Positions 1 to 12,800 of a stretch of DNA of 64,000 bases are shown piece after piece. The translations under genes were made by a program, and so were the position numbers. Every line of letters begins with the position of its first letter. The first letter of the stretch is position 1. Source of the DNA: Puffinus mauretanicus (Eukaryota; Chordata; Aves; Procellariiformes; Procellariidae); the NCBI GenBank assembly GCA_023333565.1, contig JAJKFH010002994.1, positions 186,001-250,000 on the forward strand, in the 5' to 3' direction. Below the pieces are notes generated by a model. The model saw nothing but the letters and a program-made list of their open reading frames with translations, was not told where the DNA came from and did no database searches.

Positions 1-714
1 TGCCCGCAGCCCCGGTAGTCAATGGCAACCTCCTGCCGGTTTCCATGGCAGCGGGAAAAATTAATGCTGACGAAGTCGCTCAGGAGGGAGAGGAGACCCC
101 GGTTGCTTCAGGCCTGATGTCCCCCTACCCCATCTCGGCTGGCCCAAGGGGCACATCGCCCATCACCTGCCTGAAGCTCCGGTGCCGAGCTGGCGGCACG
201 CTGGGGCGCTGACCTCAAAGCCTGGATCACCCCAGGCAGCTCCCGCCAGCGGGCAGATAATCCCCCGAATCACCCGAATCTCCTGCCAGCTCCTTTCGCC
301 CTAATCCGGCCCCACCGCCTACCTGGGCTGACCCCGGCCCCCCGCTCAGCTCCGGCACTTGGGCAATGCCAAAAGGGGCTCCAAATGATGCCAGGGCTGG
401 ACCCTGCGGGGAGATGGTGGCCCAAGCCTGGGGCTGTCCCCGTGCCAGCCTGGCAGAGATTCACTGCAGGGACAGGAGCCCCAAGAAGACCCCGAGAAGA
501 CCCCCACCATACGGTGACACCACGGGGGTTTGCTGCATGTGGACCTCAAGTGATGTGACCAAGGTCCCCTGGGGATGTTGTGGCAGAGGGGATGTCCCAT
601 GTCCTCTAGCTCCTGCAGCCACACTGGGATTGTCCCAGGCTTCCCCCCAGCCGCTCCAGTGGGAAACAGGGAATGGGGAGCCCCAAATTAATCCTGCGCT
701 TCCTCCTTCGGCAG
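1..714 (+). other. SRRM3: SRRM3 intron, 3' end (upstream exons off window)
   Basis: No exon is visible here. The stretch is G+C rich and ends in the pyrimidine-rich acceptor tract and CAG just before the first SRRM3 exon in the window. Around positions 38-52 lies a GTTTCCATGGCAGC string that resembles an RFX X-box. The N-terminal exons of SRRM3, which in vertebrates encode a cwf21-type domain, must lie to the left of the window. Confidence 0.7.
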
Positions 715-849
715 CGTGATAGAGAACCATCATGGGGTGGATGGGGAGGAGTACGCGGTGGAGTACCCCGACTACGACGAGGGCTGCCTGCTGCAGTGCG
801 ACTGCTCTGCCGAATGCTACCGTGAGGACAGCAGCCACCGCGAGTACAG
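715..849 (+). CDS. SRRM3: SRRM3 exon, acidic Cys-rich segment
   Basis: 135 nt, entering with one base of a split codon and leaving with two. It encodes an acidic, tyrosine-rich segment ([12 protein letters not shown]) followed by a [10 protein letters not shown] motif. Vertebrate SRRM3 has a comparable acidic patch and CDC..CYR motif just before its basic region. The acceptor is TTCGGCAG and the donor is CAG|GTCAGG. Confidence 0.88.
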
Positions 850-3800
850 GTCAGGGTGCACCCCAGGGGGATTTTGGGGAGTGGGTGTGCACAGGGATGG
901 GACGTCTCCCCACCTGCCAGGTCCCCATCGGGGGACATGGAGGCCAGGAAAGCCGGGGGTGGCCATTCCTTCTGCCCCTGACCCTGCCTGCTTTCTTCCG
1001 CAGGCTGAAAAGACGCTCGAGCAGCTCCACCTCTCCTCCACCCAAGAAGAAAAAGAAAAAGAAATCGGGTCACCGCCGGAGCCGGTGAGTCCCTAGCTGT
1101 CCCTGTGCTGTCCCCTCTCCTGGGTGGGCAGCTCTCCTCCCAGCTCACCCCTTCTCCAGGCACCAGTGGGGCAAGTCCCTCCACTTTGGGGGGCAGTGCA
1201 ACCCCAAATGTGCACCCTCAAGAGGTGCAATGCATCTGCGTGCATCGGCAGTGCAACACACACATGCGTGTGCACACATGCACAGTGCTGTGGGACGCAC
1301 CACCAGCCTACCCAACATGCGTGTGCACACATGCACAGTGCTGTGGGACGCACCACCAGCCTACCCAACTGCACACACCAGTGGGACCTTGCCTGGTCTG
1401 TGCTGGGAAGGAGCTGGCTGCCGCAGGGCACAGCGCCAGCAGGATTTGGCTCCCTGAAGGGTCTGGCTCCGTCCATCCCCTCCCCAGTTAGTGCTGGCTG
1501 GCTGGGCAGGACGCTGTCCCTAATGTCCCTTTCTTCTCTGCCTTCCCCACGGCAGCAAAAAGAGGAAACCTGGCTCGGAGCGCAGGTGAGTGCCCAGCTG
1601 GGCTGGGTGGGCTGCGGGGTCCCCGCCGGGCATGCAGGGCCACTGAGCATGGGCTGGCCTCTGCCACCCACTGTCCGACTCTGAAATCCCAGTGGGAATT
1701 GGCCACCCTGTCTCCTGCTGGAGACTGCGGAGCCCACGAGGTGGCAATGGGACACAGTGGGATTTGGGCCCTCTGGCACTGAAGGCAGCTGGAGCCCTTC
1801 AGCTAAAACCCCCTTTCTATCCCCCACCCCAAATCCCCCCAGGAAATAATTGCCATGCGGTGTTCGTGCATGGGTGGTCCGGGGAAGCAGGGTGCTGGGG
1901 GGCAGCGGGACGGGACTCCCCTTGGCCACAGGGATGGGGCTTGGTTGCTTGCTCCCCCCTCAAGAGCACCCACTTTTTTTCCCTCCCAGCTGCGACAGCT
2001 CTTCACCCATCCGCAAGGAAAAGAAAAAGAAGACTGGAAAGAAACACAGACGCGACAGGTAGGATGGACACCACATTAGGCTGGGGCTGGTTGGGGACAG
2101 CAGGGCTGGTTGGGGACAGCAGGGCTGGTTGGGGACAGCAGGGCTGGTTGGCAGCTGCCCAGGCCCTTGGGCTGGGGCAGGATGGAGGCATGGACAGGGA
2201 TGGATGCTGATGGCTCTTCACGGGGCCATCTCCTCCTCCCAGCAGCTGTCACCTGCCCCATCCAGCAGCCCATCTTGGGGCCAACCCCCTGCCCTTGTCC
2301 TCATCCCCTGGGGCTGCCCGGCCTTTGTTCCCTGCTGGCTGGCTCAGCGTGTCTCCTTCATCTCTGCCTCCTCTTCATCCCTCAGGTCTGAGTCGGGGTC
2401 ACGGAAGAAGAGAAGACACAGGTGAGAGTGATGGCTGCCGGGAGCCACCCCACTGCCACCAGCTGGCCACCAGCTTCCCCTGTCGGGGACCCCCTGTCCC
2501 CTGCCCTCCCGCTGTCCCCATCCCCTCCGCCCATGGGGAGGGACCCCATGCCAGCGGGCAGGGGATGGAACCATCAGGCACGGTGGGTGTGAGTGTGGGC
2601 TACCATCACCCACCATCCCTCCGTCCGCCCCTTGGCTGGTGAGTGTCCCCCTCACCCCACGGATGGGCACTGCTGGGCATCCCCCACTCTTGGAGGGGGC
2701 CTGCAGGGTCCCACACGGCCCCGAATGTCCCCCAGGTGAGAAGGGTTAATGCCGGGCAGCCGTGGCTAGGGCAAGCCCTGGCTGTGCCCTGCTCTGTGGA
2801 TGCCCTCTGCTGGCACTGCTGTTTTAGGGTAAAAGAAGTAAAAAACAGGCTAAGGGTGCCCGGGCGGGCAGCGGGGCTCGGAGGAGGCTGACACAGGGTG
2901 AGATGAGTGGAGGGGTGACAACAGGCCTGAGCCCTGTGGATGCTGAGCAGAGCCAGTCCCCCCCTTCCTGCTGCCACCCCCTCTTGCCTGGCCTCGTTGA
3001 CCGGCATGTGGCCCCCCAGTCCCCCCAAAGCCAGCCAGGACCCCCACCGCAGTTTGAAGCTTGGTGAAGCCCAGCTCCGGGCAGGTGCTCCCCATCGCTC
3101 CTCCTGCAGCCTCGGTGGCTCTGGGGGGGCCGGGGAAGCCCCTCGGGGCACTGCCCCCACTCCAGTCTCGTCAGCTTGTGGCTCTTCCCGCAGGTCCCGG
3201 AGCCCCAAGAACAAACGGAAAGAGAAAAACAAAGAGCGCAAGAGGTGAGGGGCTGGGATGGCGGGGGGAGCGGGGCTGTGTGCCCCCCTGTGTGCCCCCC
3301 CTGCGGCGGCTCAGCCTGCCCCTCGGCCCCCCGGCCACCCTCTCCGCAGGTCCCGCAGCGAGTCCCCGGCCTGGCGCTCGCACCGCCGCAGCTCCTGCAG
3401 CTCCCACAGCGCCTCGCTCTCCTCCGACGACAGCGGCTCCAAATCCCCTGGCAGGTAGGAGCAGCCCGGGACCCCCGCCCTCACCGCCAGCGGCCCCCCA
3501 GCCTCCTTTTCAGGGGGCGAGGAGGAAGGTGGCAGAGGTGTCCCCATGGTGGGGACCCTTATGGGATGGAGGGCAGGGAGATGGGTGGCAGAGATGACCC
3601 CATGATGGGGACCTTTGGGGATGGAAGGTGGGGACGCAGGTGACAGAGATGTCCCCGGATGGGGACCCTTATGGGATGGAGAGCATGGAGGGCATGGAGG
3701 CGGGTGGCAGAGATGTCCCCACAGTGGGGACTCTTGGGGTTGGAGGGAAGGGAGGCAGGTGGCAGAGATGTCCCCAGGATGGGGACCCTCAGGGGAATGA

Positions 3801-6800
3801 AGGGGAGCAGGATGGTGCTGTAGCATCTGTGGGGGCTTTGGGAACGCGGTGCCCAGCCGGGGTTTCAATTTTGAACTAGAGAAAGCACAAACCACCAATT
3901 TTCACCCTGTTTCTTGCATCGGCAAACCATGTCCCGCCATCTCAGCCCGGGCTTGCAGCCGGCAGCCCTGCTGGAGCCGGGCGAAGGGCAATGCCATGCC
4001 AGGCTCGGGGCAGGGGAGATGCCAGCGGCTCACGGTGCGATGCCCCGCAGGCTAAGCCCCAAGCGCCGGCAGGATGGCCCCAAGGGCAGCAGCGCCCGCT
4101 CCAGCCGCAGCCCGTCCTCCCCCTCGCCCCGCCGCTCGGCCTCGCCGCACCAGAACGGGCACAAAGGCAGCGCCCAGAACGGCCGCCACAGCCACGGCGC
4201 CCCGCTCCCGGAGCCCTCGGATGTACGTAGGCTTTTCTTGGATCACCGTTCGCTTCCCTCCCCTCCTCCCTCCGCAGGACCCCCCCCACCCCGGCTCTCC
4301 TCTCCCCTCCTTCTCCACTCGCTCGGCTGCCCCCTCGCCCAGCTGGGGCACACGGGGGAGACGCGGGGTGCAGGCTGCACCCCTCCCAGCACCCATCAAC
4401 CTTCCGCTGGGTGCACAGACTCCCTGGGGGAGCCAGCCCATCACCTCGGGGCAGGTATCGGGGCAGCCAACAGGTCATTCCCTCCCCACAAAGCCACACA
4501 TCACTCTGAGGATGTCACCCCCGGGGGACAAGAGCTCGGCAAGCCAGGGTCACCGCCAAGGCTCAGCATCTCCCTGGGAGTGAATTGAGCCCAAACAGCC
4601 AAGAAATGGGTAAAGCTGGAAAATTCTTCCTTCCCCACCAGCCTCAACCCTCCCCAGTGCAAAGTGCCAGTGCCAGCACTCAGGACCCCGGCACCCAGTT
4701 TGTGCCCAGACTGGGGACTGGAGTTAGGCCAGGCTAGGGTTTGGAGGGGGTTTGGTGCTGGGTGCTCAGACTTTAGGAACTCAGGGTCCCCATGGCAGGT
4801 GACATTGGAGCTAGGTGTCCCCGGCTCTGCCTCGGCACCCCAGGGGTCCTGGTGAAGCCTGGGGGGCTGCTCCCACACTGAGTGGGCCAGCCCCAGTTTA
4901 ACCAGTGCCAGGGTGGCGAGAAGCCTGCTTCAGCTATTGGGGGGCTGGAGGCAGGGCTGAGCACAGGCAGTGTGCTGAGGGACCCCACTAATGGGGGGCA
5001 CACAGGTCCTGGCTCGCCCCAGGGGACTTTATTCCCATGGGCGAGGTGCTGCGGGGATGCTCCCGGGCTGGCAGCACCCAACGCTGCCACCCCAATGCCT
5101 GCAGGGCTGGGGGCACCCCGGAAAATGGGCCAGGAGCCCCCCACCCCATACTCACATCCCCTTCGCCCTCCCCGGCTCCCCAGCCCAGCACCAGCACCCA
5201 GCACCGCCCGCAGCACCCAGCACCCTACCCGCCTCTCAGGGCAACTCTCTGCTTTCTTCTTTCCTGTGGTTTCGGCTGGGGCGTGAGGGGGTTTGGGTGC
5301 CGAGCACCCACCCAGGCACCCGGCTCGCCCCGCTCTACCCCTGCCCACCACCCCCAGCACCCAGCATCGCCCAGGCCGCCGAGCTCCCACGGCTCCCCGG
5401 CACCAGTGGGACTTTTCTCCAACAACTTTCTCTCTCTTTCTCTCTCTCTCTTCTTTCTCTCTCTGGTTTCTATTTTTTTTTATTTTATTTTATTTTTAAT
5501 CCCATCTGTGTTTTTCTTTAGCCTCCCATTTGAAAAAAACCCAAACGGTAATATACACTTCCATTTCTTGCTCAGCAGAAGCAGGGACGAGGGGGAGGGA
5601 AGGGCAATGAAACGTGCTTTTTTTCCCCCCCTTGTTTTAGTTTCCTTTCTCATGATTTCTTTTCTTTTCCCTCGTGATGTACAGAAATGCAAATGATATA
5701 TATCTCTCTTATTTTTTTTTTCCCCCTCCCGTCGTTGTCGTGTTGTTCTAGAATTTTTTGCTTTTGTGTGTGTTAATGTGGAGAAGAAAAAAAAAAAAAA
5801 GCAGATGTGTTTTCTAAATATTTACGACCGCTGAACATTGTACTTCCATTTTCTATATTTTGAAGAAGGAATTTAAAAGGGAAGATAACTGAGCAGCTCT
5901 ACACCGCAAACGTAGCGGGCTTGCTTCGATATCGCAGAGCGAATTGCCCTTTGTCTCCTTGAATTGGCTACTGCCCCGTTGCCTCGGCTGGCGGCTGGAT
6001 CCTGCTGCCGTGGGGTGGTTTTCCTCCACGGTTGCAGGATGAGGCCGTTGGGTGCTGGGTTATCCCCTCCCCAAAACCGAGCACCTTGCGGCCATCCCAC
6101 ACCCAGGCGCCCGCATCCTGTGTCCTGGCAGGATGGGTGCTGAGCATCCTTGGTACCCGGCCTCCCCCGCCTCCTCCAGACCCCCAAAAGCACCGGACTC
6201 AGCCCGTCCCTGGGTGAGCCGTGCCCCCCCCCAGCACCCCCAGAGCCGCCGGGAGGAAGGGGTGCCCCGGGGCGCTGCGCAGCGTTGCCTTCCCTTTTAA
6301 ATACCCGCTCCCGTCTCCATCCATCCCTGCCGCCTTCCCCAGCCTTCCTCCCGGGTCTCTCCTCCTCCTCCTCCTTGCCCACACGCACCCTCCGGCCCCT
6401 CTTTCTCTCCGGTTTTCTTTGGGCCAACACAACCCAACAACCCTCGCCATGTCCCACCTCCATCCATCGCCTTCCCTGCATGTTATCCGGGACTTTGCCG
6501 TGTTATATAGCGACTTTTTAAGACCGAAACGCAGCCGGGTTACAGACACCAACCAGCAACTCTCCCCCTTCGGCCACCTTGCTCGGTGGCCGGCCACGAC
6601 CTTTCCATTTAAAAAAAGAAAAATTTATGAAAAAAAAAAACCTAACGAGACCAATTTTAAAATAATTAAGAAAAATCTAAGCGAAGCAAATGGGATTAGC
6701 CGAGGGGTCTGGATCGCCGTACTAAAGAGTCCTTGTCTTTTTCCCATTCTGCCCTCCAAATGTGGAGATTATTGTTTTCTTTTTTTATTATCGCATTCCT

Positions 6801-9800
6801 GTCACTGCCAATTGCGAAGGTAGGTATTTTGTCCACCTCTGCACGTTCACTTCTGCAGATGAGCCTGTTGAAAAGCACCGTAGCTTGATTTAATGTTATT
6901 TTCTCTTTCTTTCTGACTTTCTTTCTCTTTCTTTCTCGCTCTCCTTCTCTGTCTCTCTTTCATTTTGTCTCTTTTTGGTGGCTATATATAATTTTTTTTT
7001 ATTTGTATGGTTTTCCCCAGTTAGCTGCAAAGCCATGCTCTTCTCTTATGTTCTTTATTTAAATTTTTTTGCCCTGTCCACGTAATATTTTTTCTTTCTT
7101 CCCCCCCTTTTCTCTTCCCCGTCTCCTCGTGCCGTCGGTAGAATGCATTTCTGTGTCTTTCAGCCCTTCGACTTTGTGTTCATTTCCATGCAGGGGCCGA
7201 GCACGGCTGCTCCCTTTGAGTCCCCCCTTAGGGGCCGGGTAACGAAGGCAAACATAATTAGCGAGAAATAGGGGCAGCGGCCAGAGCCCAGGGGTGGGAG
7301 CAGCAGCCGATCCTGGGTACACGGGATTTCGGGGTGAATGGATGGGGCAAGAAATTAGAAATGTGGGGAGATGTGTGGGTTTAGCCCCTCCTTGGGCTGT
7401 GGTGGACAAAAAAAACCCTAACCCAGGGAAAATATTGGGGGGCTGCAACAGGGAAATGTTGGAATCTTCCTCTGTGGAGAGAGCCAGGTCCGGGGCGTCA
7501 TGGTCCCCGAGTGGCCGGGGACAGCGTCCCAACCCCGGCCATCCCATCCCCGCAAGTCCCCAGCATGTGTTTTCCCTTTTGGGCTGGGCCTTTGCCGATT
7601 TGGATTGATTTGGGATGCTTTTCCTTTTGTTGCCTTCCTGCACGCCTGGGCAGGAGACCCCTCCGCCCCCGCCCCGGGGTTTGGGTGGGAACCCCGCAGC
7701 CCGAGCCCGCGGCGTGGCCAGCCGGTGCCGAAATGCTGCCCTGGGAAAGAGGAACCCCCTCTCTTTCTTCTTCTTCCTCTTCTTCTTCTTCTTCATCTCT
7801 GCTTTTATTTTTCCGTGCCTGGACGCGGGGCTGGGCACGGTCTCAGCTGAACCCCCCTTCCAGGGCTCCTGCATCCCCTTGGAGGGGTCCATGTCCCCCA
7901 GCGCTTGTGCCATGGGCAGGGCTGGCCATCGCCACCAGCCTCCCCCCTCGTTGGAGCAATTACAAAAGCAGCAGATTGTTAAAAAAAAGACCCTCAAATC
8001 CCCCCATTTTGGCTCCAGCAGGCTGGTGTGCGGCTGGAGGGATTGGCTTATCCGTGGGGACAAGGAGGTGATGGGGGACGTGCCACCGGTGGGGTGTGGA
8101 GCAGCTTGTGCGACACCCCTCTGCCTCGGGATGCTCGGGGACGCGGTGGCCTCGCGTCCTTTTTGCTGCATCTTTGTGGTGGTCCCCAGGCTCCCACCCC
8201 GGTGTCTTGCCTGCTTCTCTTTTGGGGGAGAAAAGCGGCATTTAGGGGGTGGGGGGGTGGGTGGAGAGAGCTCGTCCTCCAGGATTAACTGACTGGGTGC
8301 GTTTGGGGTGAAGGGCCAGCGGGGAATCGGGGTCACCGTCCCCAGCTTAGCCCCGGGCGCGATGACACAATCCCGGCAGCACCCCAATCCCCCTGAACCC
8401 TGTTGGATCCCCTCGGCCGGGCTCAGCACCACCCTGTGCAGGATTTACCCCTCCAGGGATGCTCAGGGACCCACGCAGGGCTGCGGCGGGGCAAAGGAGA
8501 CCCCCAAAGCTCCCCGAGCCGGGGTTTGCCGGCTCGGTCGTGGTCAGCGGTGGAGGAGCCGTTTCCACCCATCTTTTTGGTCTAGCGGTGTTTGCAAAGA
8601 TGGGGGGAAAAACCCAGGCAGCGGCTGCGGCTCGGAGGAGCTCAGATATTCGGGAGCCGCTGTATGCTGGACCCCGGGGCCGGGCAAAACCCCCCCAGCT
8701 CTCGGCGAGAGCCCGGCACGGGGCCTTGGCCACGGCCAAGGGTTTCCTCCCTTCCCGTAGGAGAAGTGAGTTGGTTTGTTTTATTTCTCCTCTCTCTGGC
8801 TCTGTCTCTGTCTCTCCTCCTTCTCTCGCTCTTTCTTTCTCTCTTGCATTTTTGTGAATCTAATGATGCACTTATATTGCCCCGCTTTTCCCTTCTCTTC
8901 ATACCTTACCTACTAAAGGAGGAAATGCCACTTTTTTGGTAAGTGGATGTTAACCAAGAGGGACTTAAAAAAAAAAAAAAAAAAAGCATATAATGGAAAA
9001 AAAAAAAAGGAAGCAGAAAGCAAAGTCTGTGTTGAGTGCTGATGAGGACTTAGCAGTTCCCTGCAGAGTCACAGCTAACAGCTCAATGCGTGTCCCAGGA
9101 AGAGCTCAGAGACATTCGTTTATCTCAGTAACGAGGACATTTGTGAAGTTTTGCTTTGTTTTTTTTTTTTTTTTTATTTGATTTGATTTGATTTGATTTG
9201 GATGGTTTTTCTTCTTTCTTTTTTGATTTCTTTTTGCCTTCTCGCCCCCGGCCCCCCGCCCCCCTGCCTTGCCCTCCATTGTCGCTGTGTGCCGTCCTCC
9301 TCGTTTCTTGATTTGTTTTAAGCCGAAAGCCGTACTATCTATAAAAATGACACATATCTGAACATATATCTCTCTATATATGTGCATGCCTCTGTGTGAG
9401 CAGACCCCCCCCCATCACCTCCAGCCCTCTTTGGTTCGACCCCTTCCCCTCGGCTCAGTCTGATTTACTCTCCCCCACCTCCCCACCTTCCCTCCTCTCA
9501 TCTTTTCTTTTTTCCCCCCATTTTCCTCCCTTCGTTTGGGTTTTACCCCCCTTTTCCCTTCCCCTGTCTTGGTCGGGGCGGGCGGGCGCTGGGGTTTGCT
9601 TTATCCCCGCTCCAGGTGTTTTCGGGGGGGGTCGTTTCTTTCCCTTTGAGCTCTCCCTCCCTGACGACTTGGGGGTTTCTTGGATTATTTTTTTTTTGCT
9701 CCCATCCCACCCCTTCCTTTGGGTTTTTTTTTTAAATTTTATTTTAATTTTTTTTTTTTGGCGTTTTGCATGCGGAGGTTTGCATGACCCACGTTGTTGA

Positions 9801-12800
9801 GGGCGAGAGGAAGGTGCAGGGTAGCGTCTGTGTAGCCTGCCTTATGCGATGTGCGTTGACGTTGTGAACCGTGCCCCCGGCCCGGCGCCCCCCATTAAAA
9901 TCCCCTTTCTCCTTTCTTCTCTTCTTCCCCCCCCATCCGCCTTTCCCCCCTTCTCTCTCTCTCCCCCCTTGCCAGAGGCCAGCCTCGGCGTCCCCCTCTC
10001 CGCGGGCTCACGGCAGGACGGAGCCGCCGTCCCCCCGCACCCGGGGGGGCCGACACGGTGCCCGCAGCCCCCGGTCGCCCACGCCGGAGCGGGCCAAGCA
10101 TGGCCACCGGCATCGCTCCCGCAGCGCCTCGCCGCCGCCCCGCCACCGCGGCCAGAGCAAGGGACGGCCCCCGGCCCCCCGGGAGCCCCCGCCGCCGCCG
10201 CTCAGCCCCGCCGGCTACAGCAGCGACTCGGAGGGCTCGGTGGGCTCCCAGCCCTACCACCCACCGCTCGGCCCCGACAGGAACCACGGCACCCACGCCA
10301 AGAAGTAAGGGGGTCCCCAGGATGGGGTCATGCCGTCCCTACTGGGACATGGGAGATGACCAAGCCTGGCCTCTGATATTTGGGGTGCAGCTCCATGCGG
10401 GCACCCCAGTTCCATCCAGGCAAAGCTCTGGGGGCCAAGCTGGGGACCAGGGTGGGGTTGGGATGCTCGAGGGATGGGGAATGGAGATGGAGAGGGGGAC
10501 GGGGATGGGGACGGGAATGGGGACGGGAATGGAGATGGGGATGGGGATGGGGACGGGAATGGGGATGGGCATGGGGATGGGGTTGGGAATGGGGAAGAGC
10601 CACAGTGGGCTGATGCCGGTGCGCTGTGGGAAGGGTGATCCCCGCGAGGGATTATCCCAGCACCAAGGGCAGTGTTTCAATGGCTGCAGCATCCCGCAGG
10701 ATGCAGGATCCCAAGCGGCCGAGCACCCCATGCTTTATATTCAGGGATGCAGCCCAGCCAAAAATTGGAGTCATGTAGGCGCGCCTGCTGCTCCCCCATG
10801 GGAACCCGGGGTCCCCAGCTCCCGGGGGGACGCCCCACCAGTCGCGGCAGGTGAGATGCGAGGAGGGTGCTGGGTTCTGCCTTTGCAGGGTGAAGGAGAG
10901 GCACCACCGAGGCCGCCCCAACAGCAGCTCGGAGTCATCGGCCAAGCACTCCCGGCACGCCTCGGAGCGGAGGAAGAGTCCGTCACCCAGCCCCGGCCAG
11001 CGCAGCAGCTCCTGGAGCTCCAGCGGCTCCCTCTCCAAGTCCCGCTCCCGCTCCCGGGAAAAGAGAGTGGGACGCAGCCGCTCCCACTCACCCTCACCGA
11101 AAAAACCCGCCAGCAGGTCAGCCCCTGGGGGGGGCTTCATCACAGGGAGGGGGGCTTCATTGCAGGGGGGTGCGGGCACCAGCAATGGGCTCAGAGAGCA
11201 TCTGTGGCTCAGGGTGGTCCTGGCTCCCCGGGGGCTCAGGGAGGGGGTTACGGGTCATTGCTGTCCCCGGTGGCACTGGAAGTGCCAGCCTTGGCACCCC
11301 CATGGGGAGCTGCTGTGCATGGGCTGTCCCTGCATCCCACCCGGGACCCCAGCCCGCACCCCTGACACTCCTCCTCCTCCTCGTGGTGTAGAGAGAAGGA
11401 CAACGAGCCCCGAACACGCCACGGTGACCCTGATCCCACCCGCGCCCGGCGCCGCTCCAGGAGCTACTCGCCCATCCGGAAGAGGAGACGTGACTCCCCC
11501 AGCTTCATGGAGCCCAGAAGGATCACCAGGTGGGTCCTGGCACGCGACGAAGCCTCTGCTGTGGCCGCTGGCACAGCCCGGGGCTCAGCAATGCCACCAG
11601 CCAGCCCTGGAGGATGCATGGGTGGGTGAGTGCGTGGATGGGTGGATGGATGGGTGGATGGGTGGATGGATGGGTGGATGGGTGGATGGAGAGATGGGTG
11701 GATGGATGGATGGGTGGGTGGATGGACGGATGGTGGGTGGGTGGCTGGATGGATAGATGGATGGATGGATGGACAGATGGATGGATGAACAGACGGATGA
11801 ACAACTCTGCGGACAGATAGATAACCCTGAGGATGACCGGCTGGCCGAATCAGCTAGCTCAGACTGCCTCCGATATTACAACCTTCTCATCTCTTCCCAT
11901 TTTGAGGCATGAAAATAGAAATTTGTTTTAATCCTCACGTGCGTATTCCAGCAAGACGTACAGCTGCGAGTGTGTCTCTCCCTGCCCTCCAAAAGCCGGT
12001 TTCTCCTCCCTGACATCCTATTGACTCAGGATCCCGGCCTGTAACACAGGCAATATTTAGTGCCAGACGAAACACTGTGTGCATATATAGTACCTCGTTA
12101 GCATGCAGCGCTGCCGTGGTACCAGTGGCGAGCTGAGATTACCTCGTTCCTGACCTGTTTGTCCCTCCTGCTCTCAGCTGGGAGATGGGGCCGCGGGGTG
12201 GAGGCGGCTGTATTTTCAGAAATCAGCTCTGGCTCGCTGTGGGAAGAGTTTTATTTTGCCTGGGCTGGACTAAAGTTGTAAGGAGGGAGGACAGGAGAAA
12301 TACTCCTCATAGGGTGGGTTAAACTCCCTGCAGTCCTCCCCGATGGATCCCTGTAAAGAACGTGGAGGGAGGTTTCCCAGCCCGGGTGGCACGAGCTGGT
12401 TTTGCATCCCTCCCGCTCCATCCCCGAGCTGGGTTTTGCTGGGATGTCCCCAGGAAGGTGGCAGGACCTGGCTGGAGAACGCAGCCCATGGTCCTTGTGG
12501 GGACCGTCCCCCCCATCCCTGTCACTTAGCCCTGGGATGGATGGGGACAGCAGACCTGGGTTTCTGCGAGGCTTGGAGGATGCTGCGGGGAGGGGGTGGC
12601 CAGGGGAACCCCCCCAGCCCCGCTCACCTGCCCCATAGCCTAGCAAGAAGCCCCAGGGCCTTTCCTTGCCCTCCCGCCCTGTCCCCGGTCCCCGTCACCC
12701 CCCACCACCCCGCGGTCCGTCACCGTGTGGTCCTGCCTCAGTGATGCCAACTTCTCCTTTTCCATTTCATCCCAAGGTCCCTCTCGGAGAGCATCGCCGC

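Noticed and set aside
1093..1929. 278-codon minus-strand frame over SRRM3 exons 2-3
   Set aside because: Antisense to spliced SRRM3 sequence and containing the 53-bp duplication; no support as a gene.
7059..8432. 457-codon minus-strand open frame in the SRRM3 long intron
   Set aside because: Low-complexity composition (poly-Lys, Pro, Gly runs) produced by pyrimidine tracts and G+C-rich DNA; no recognised domain, no splice or promoter context.
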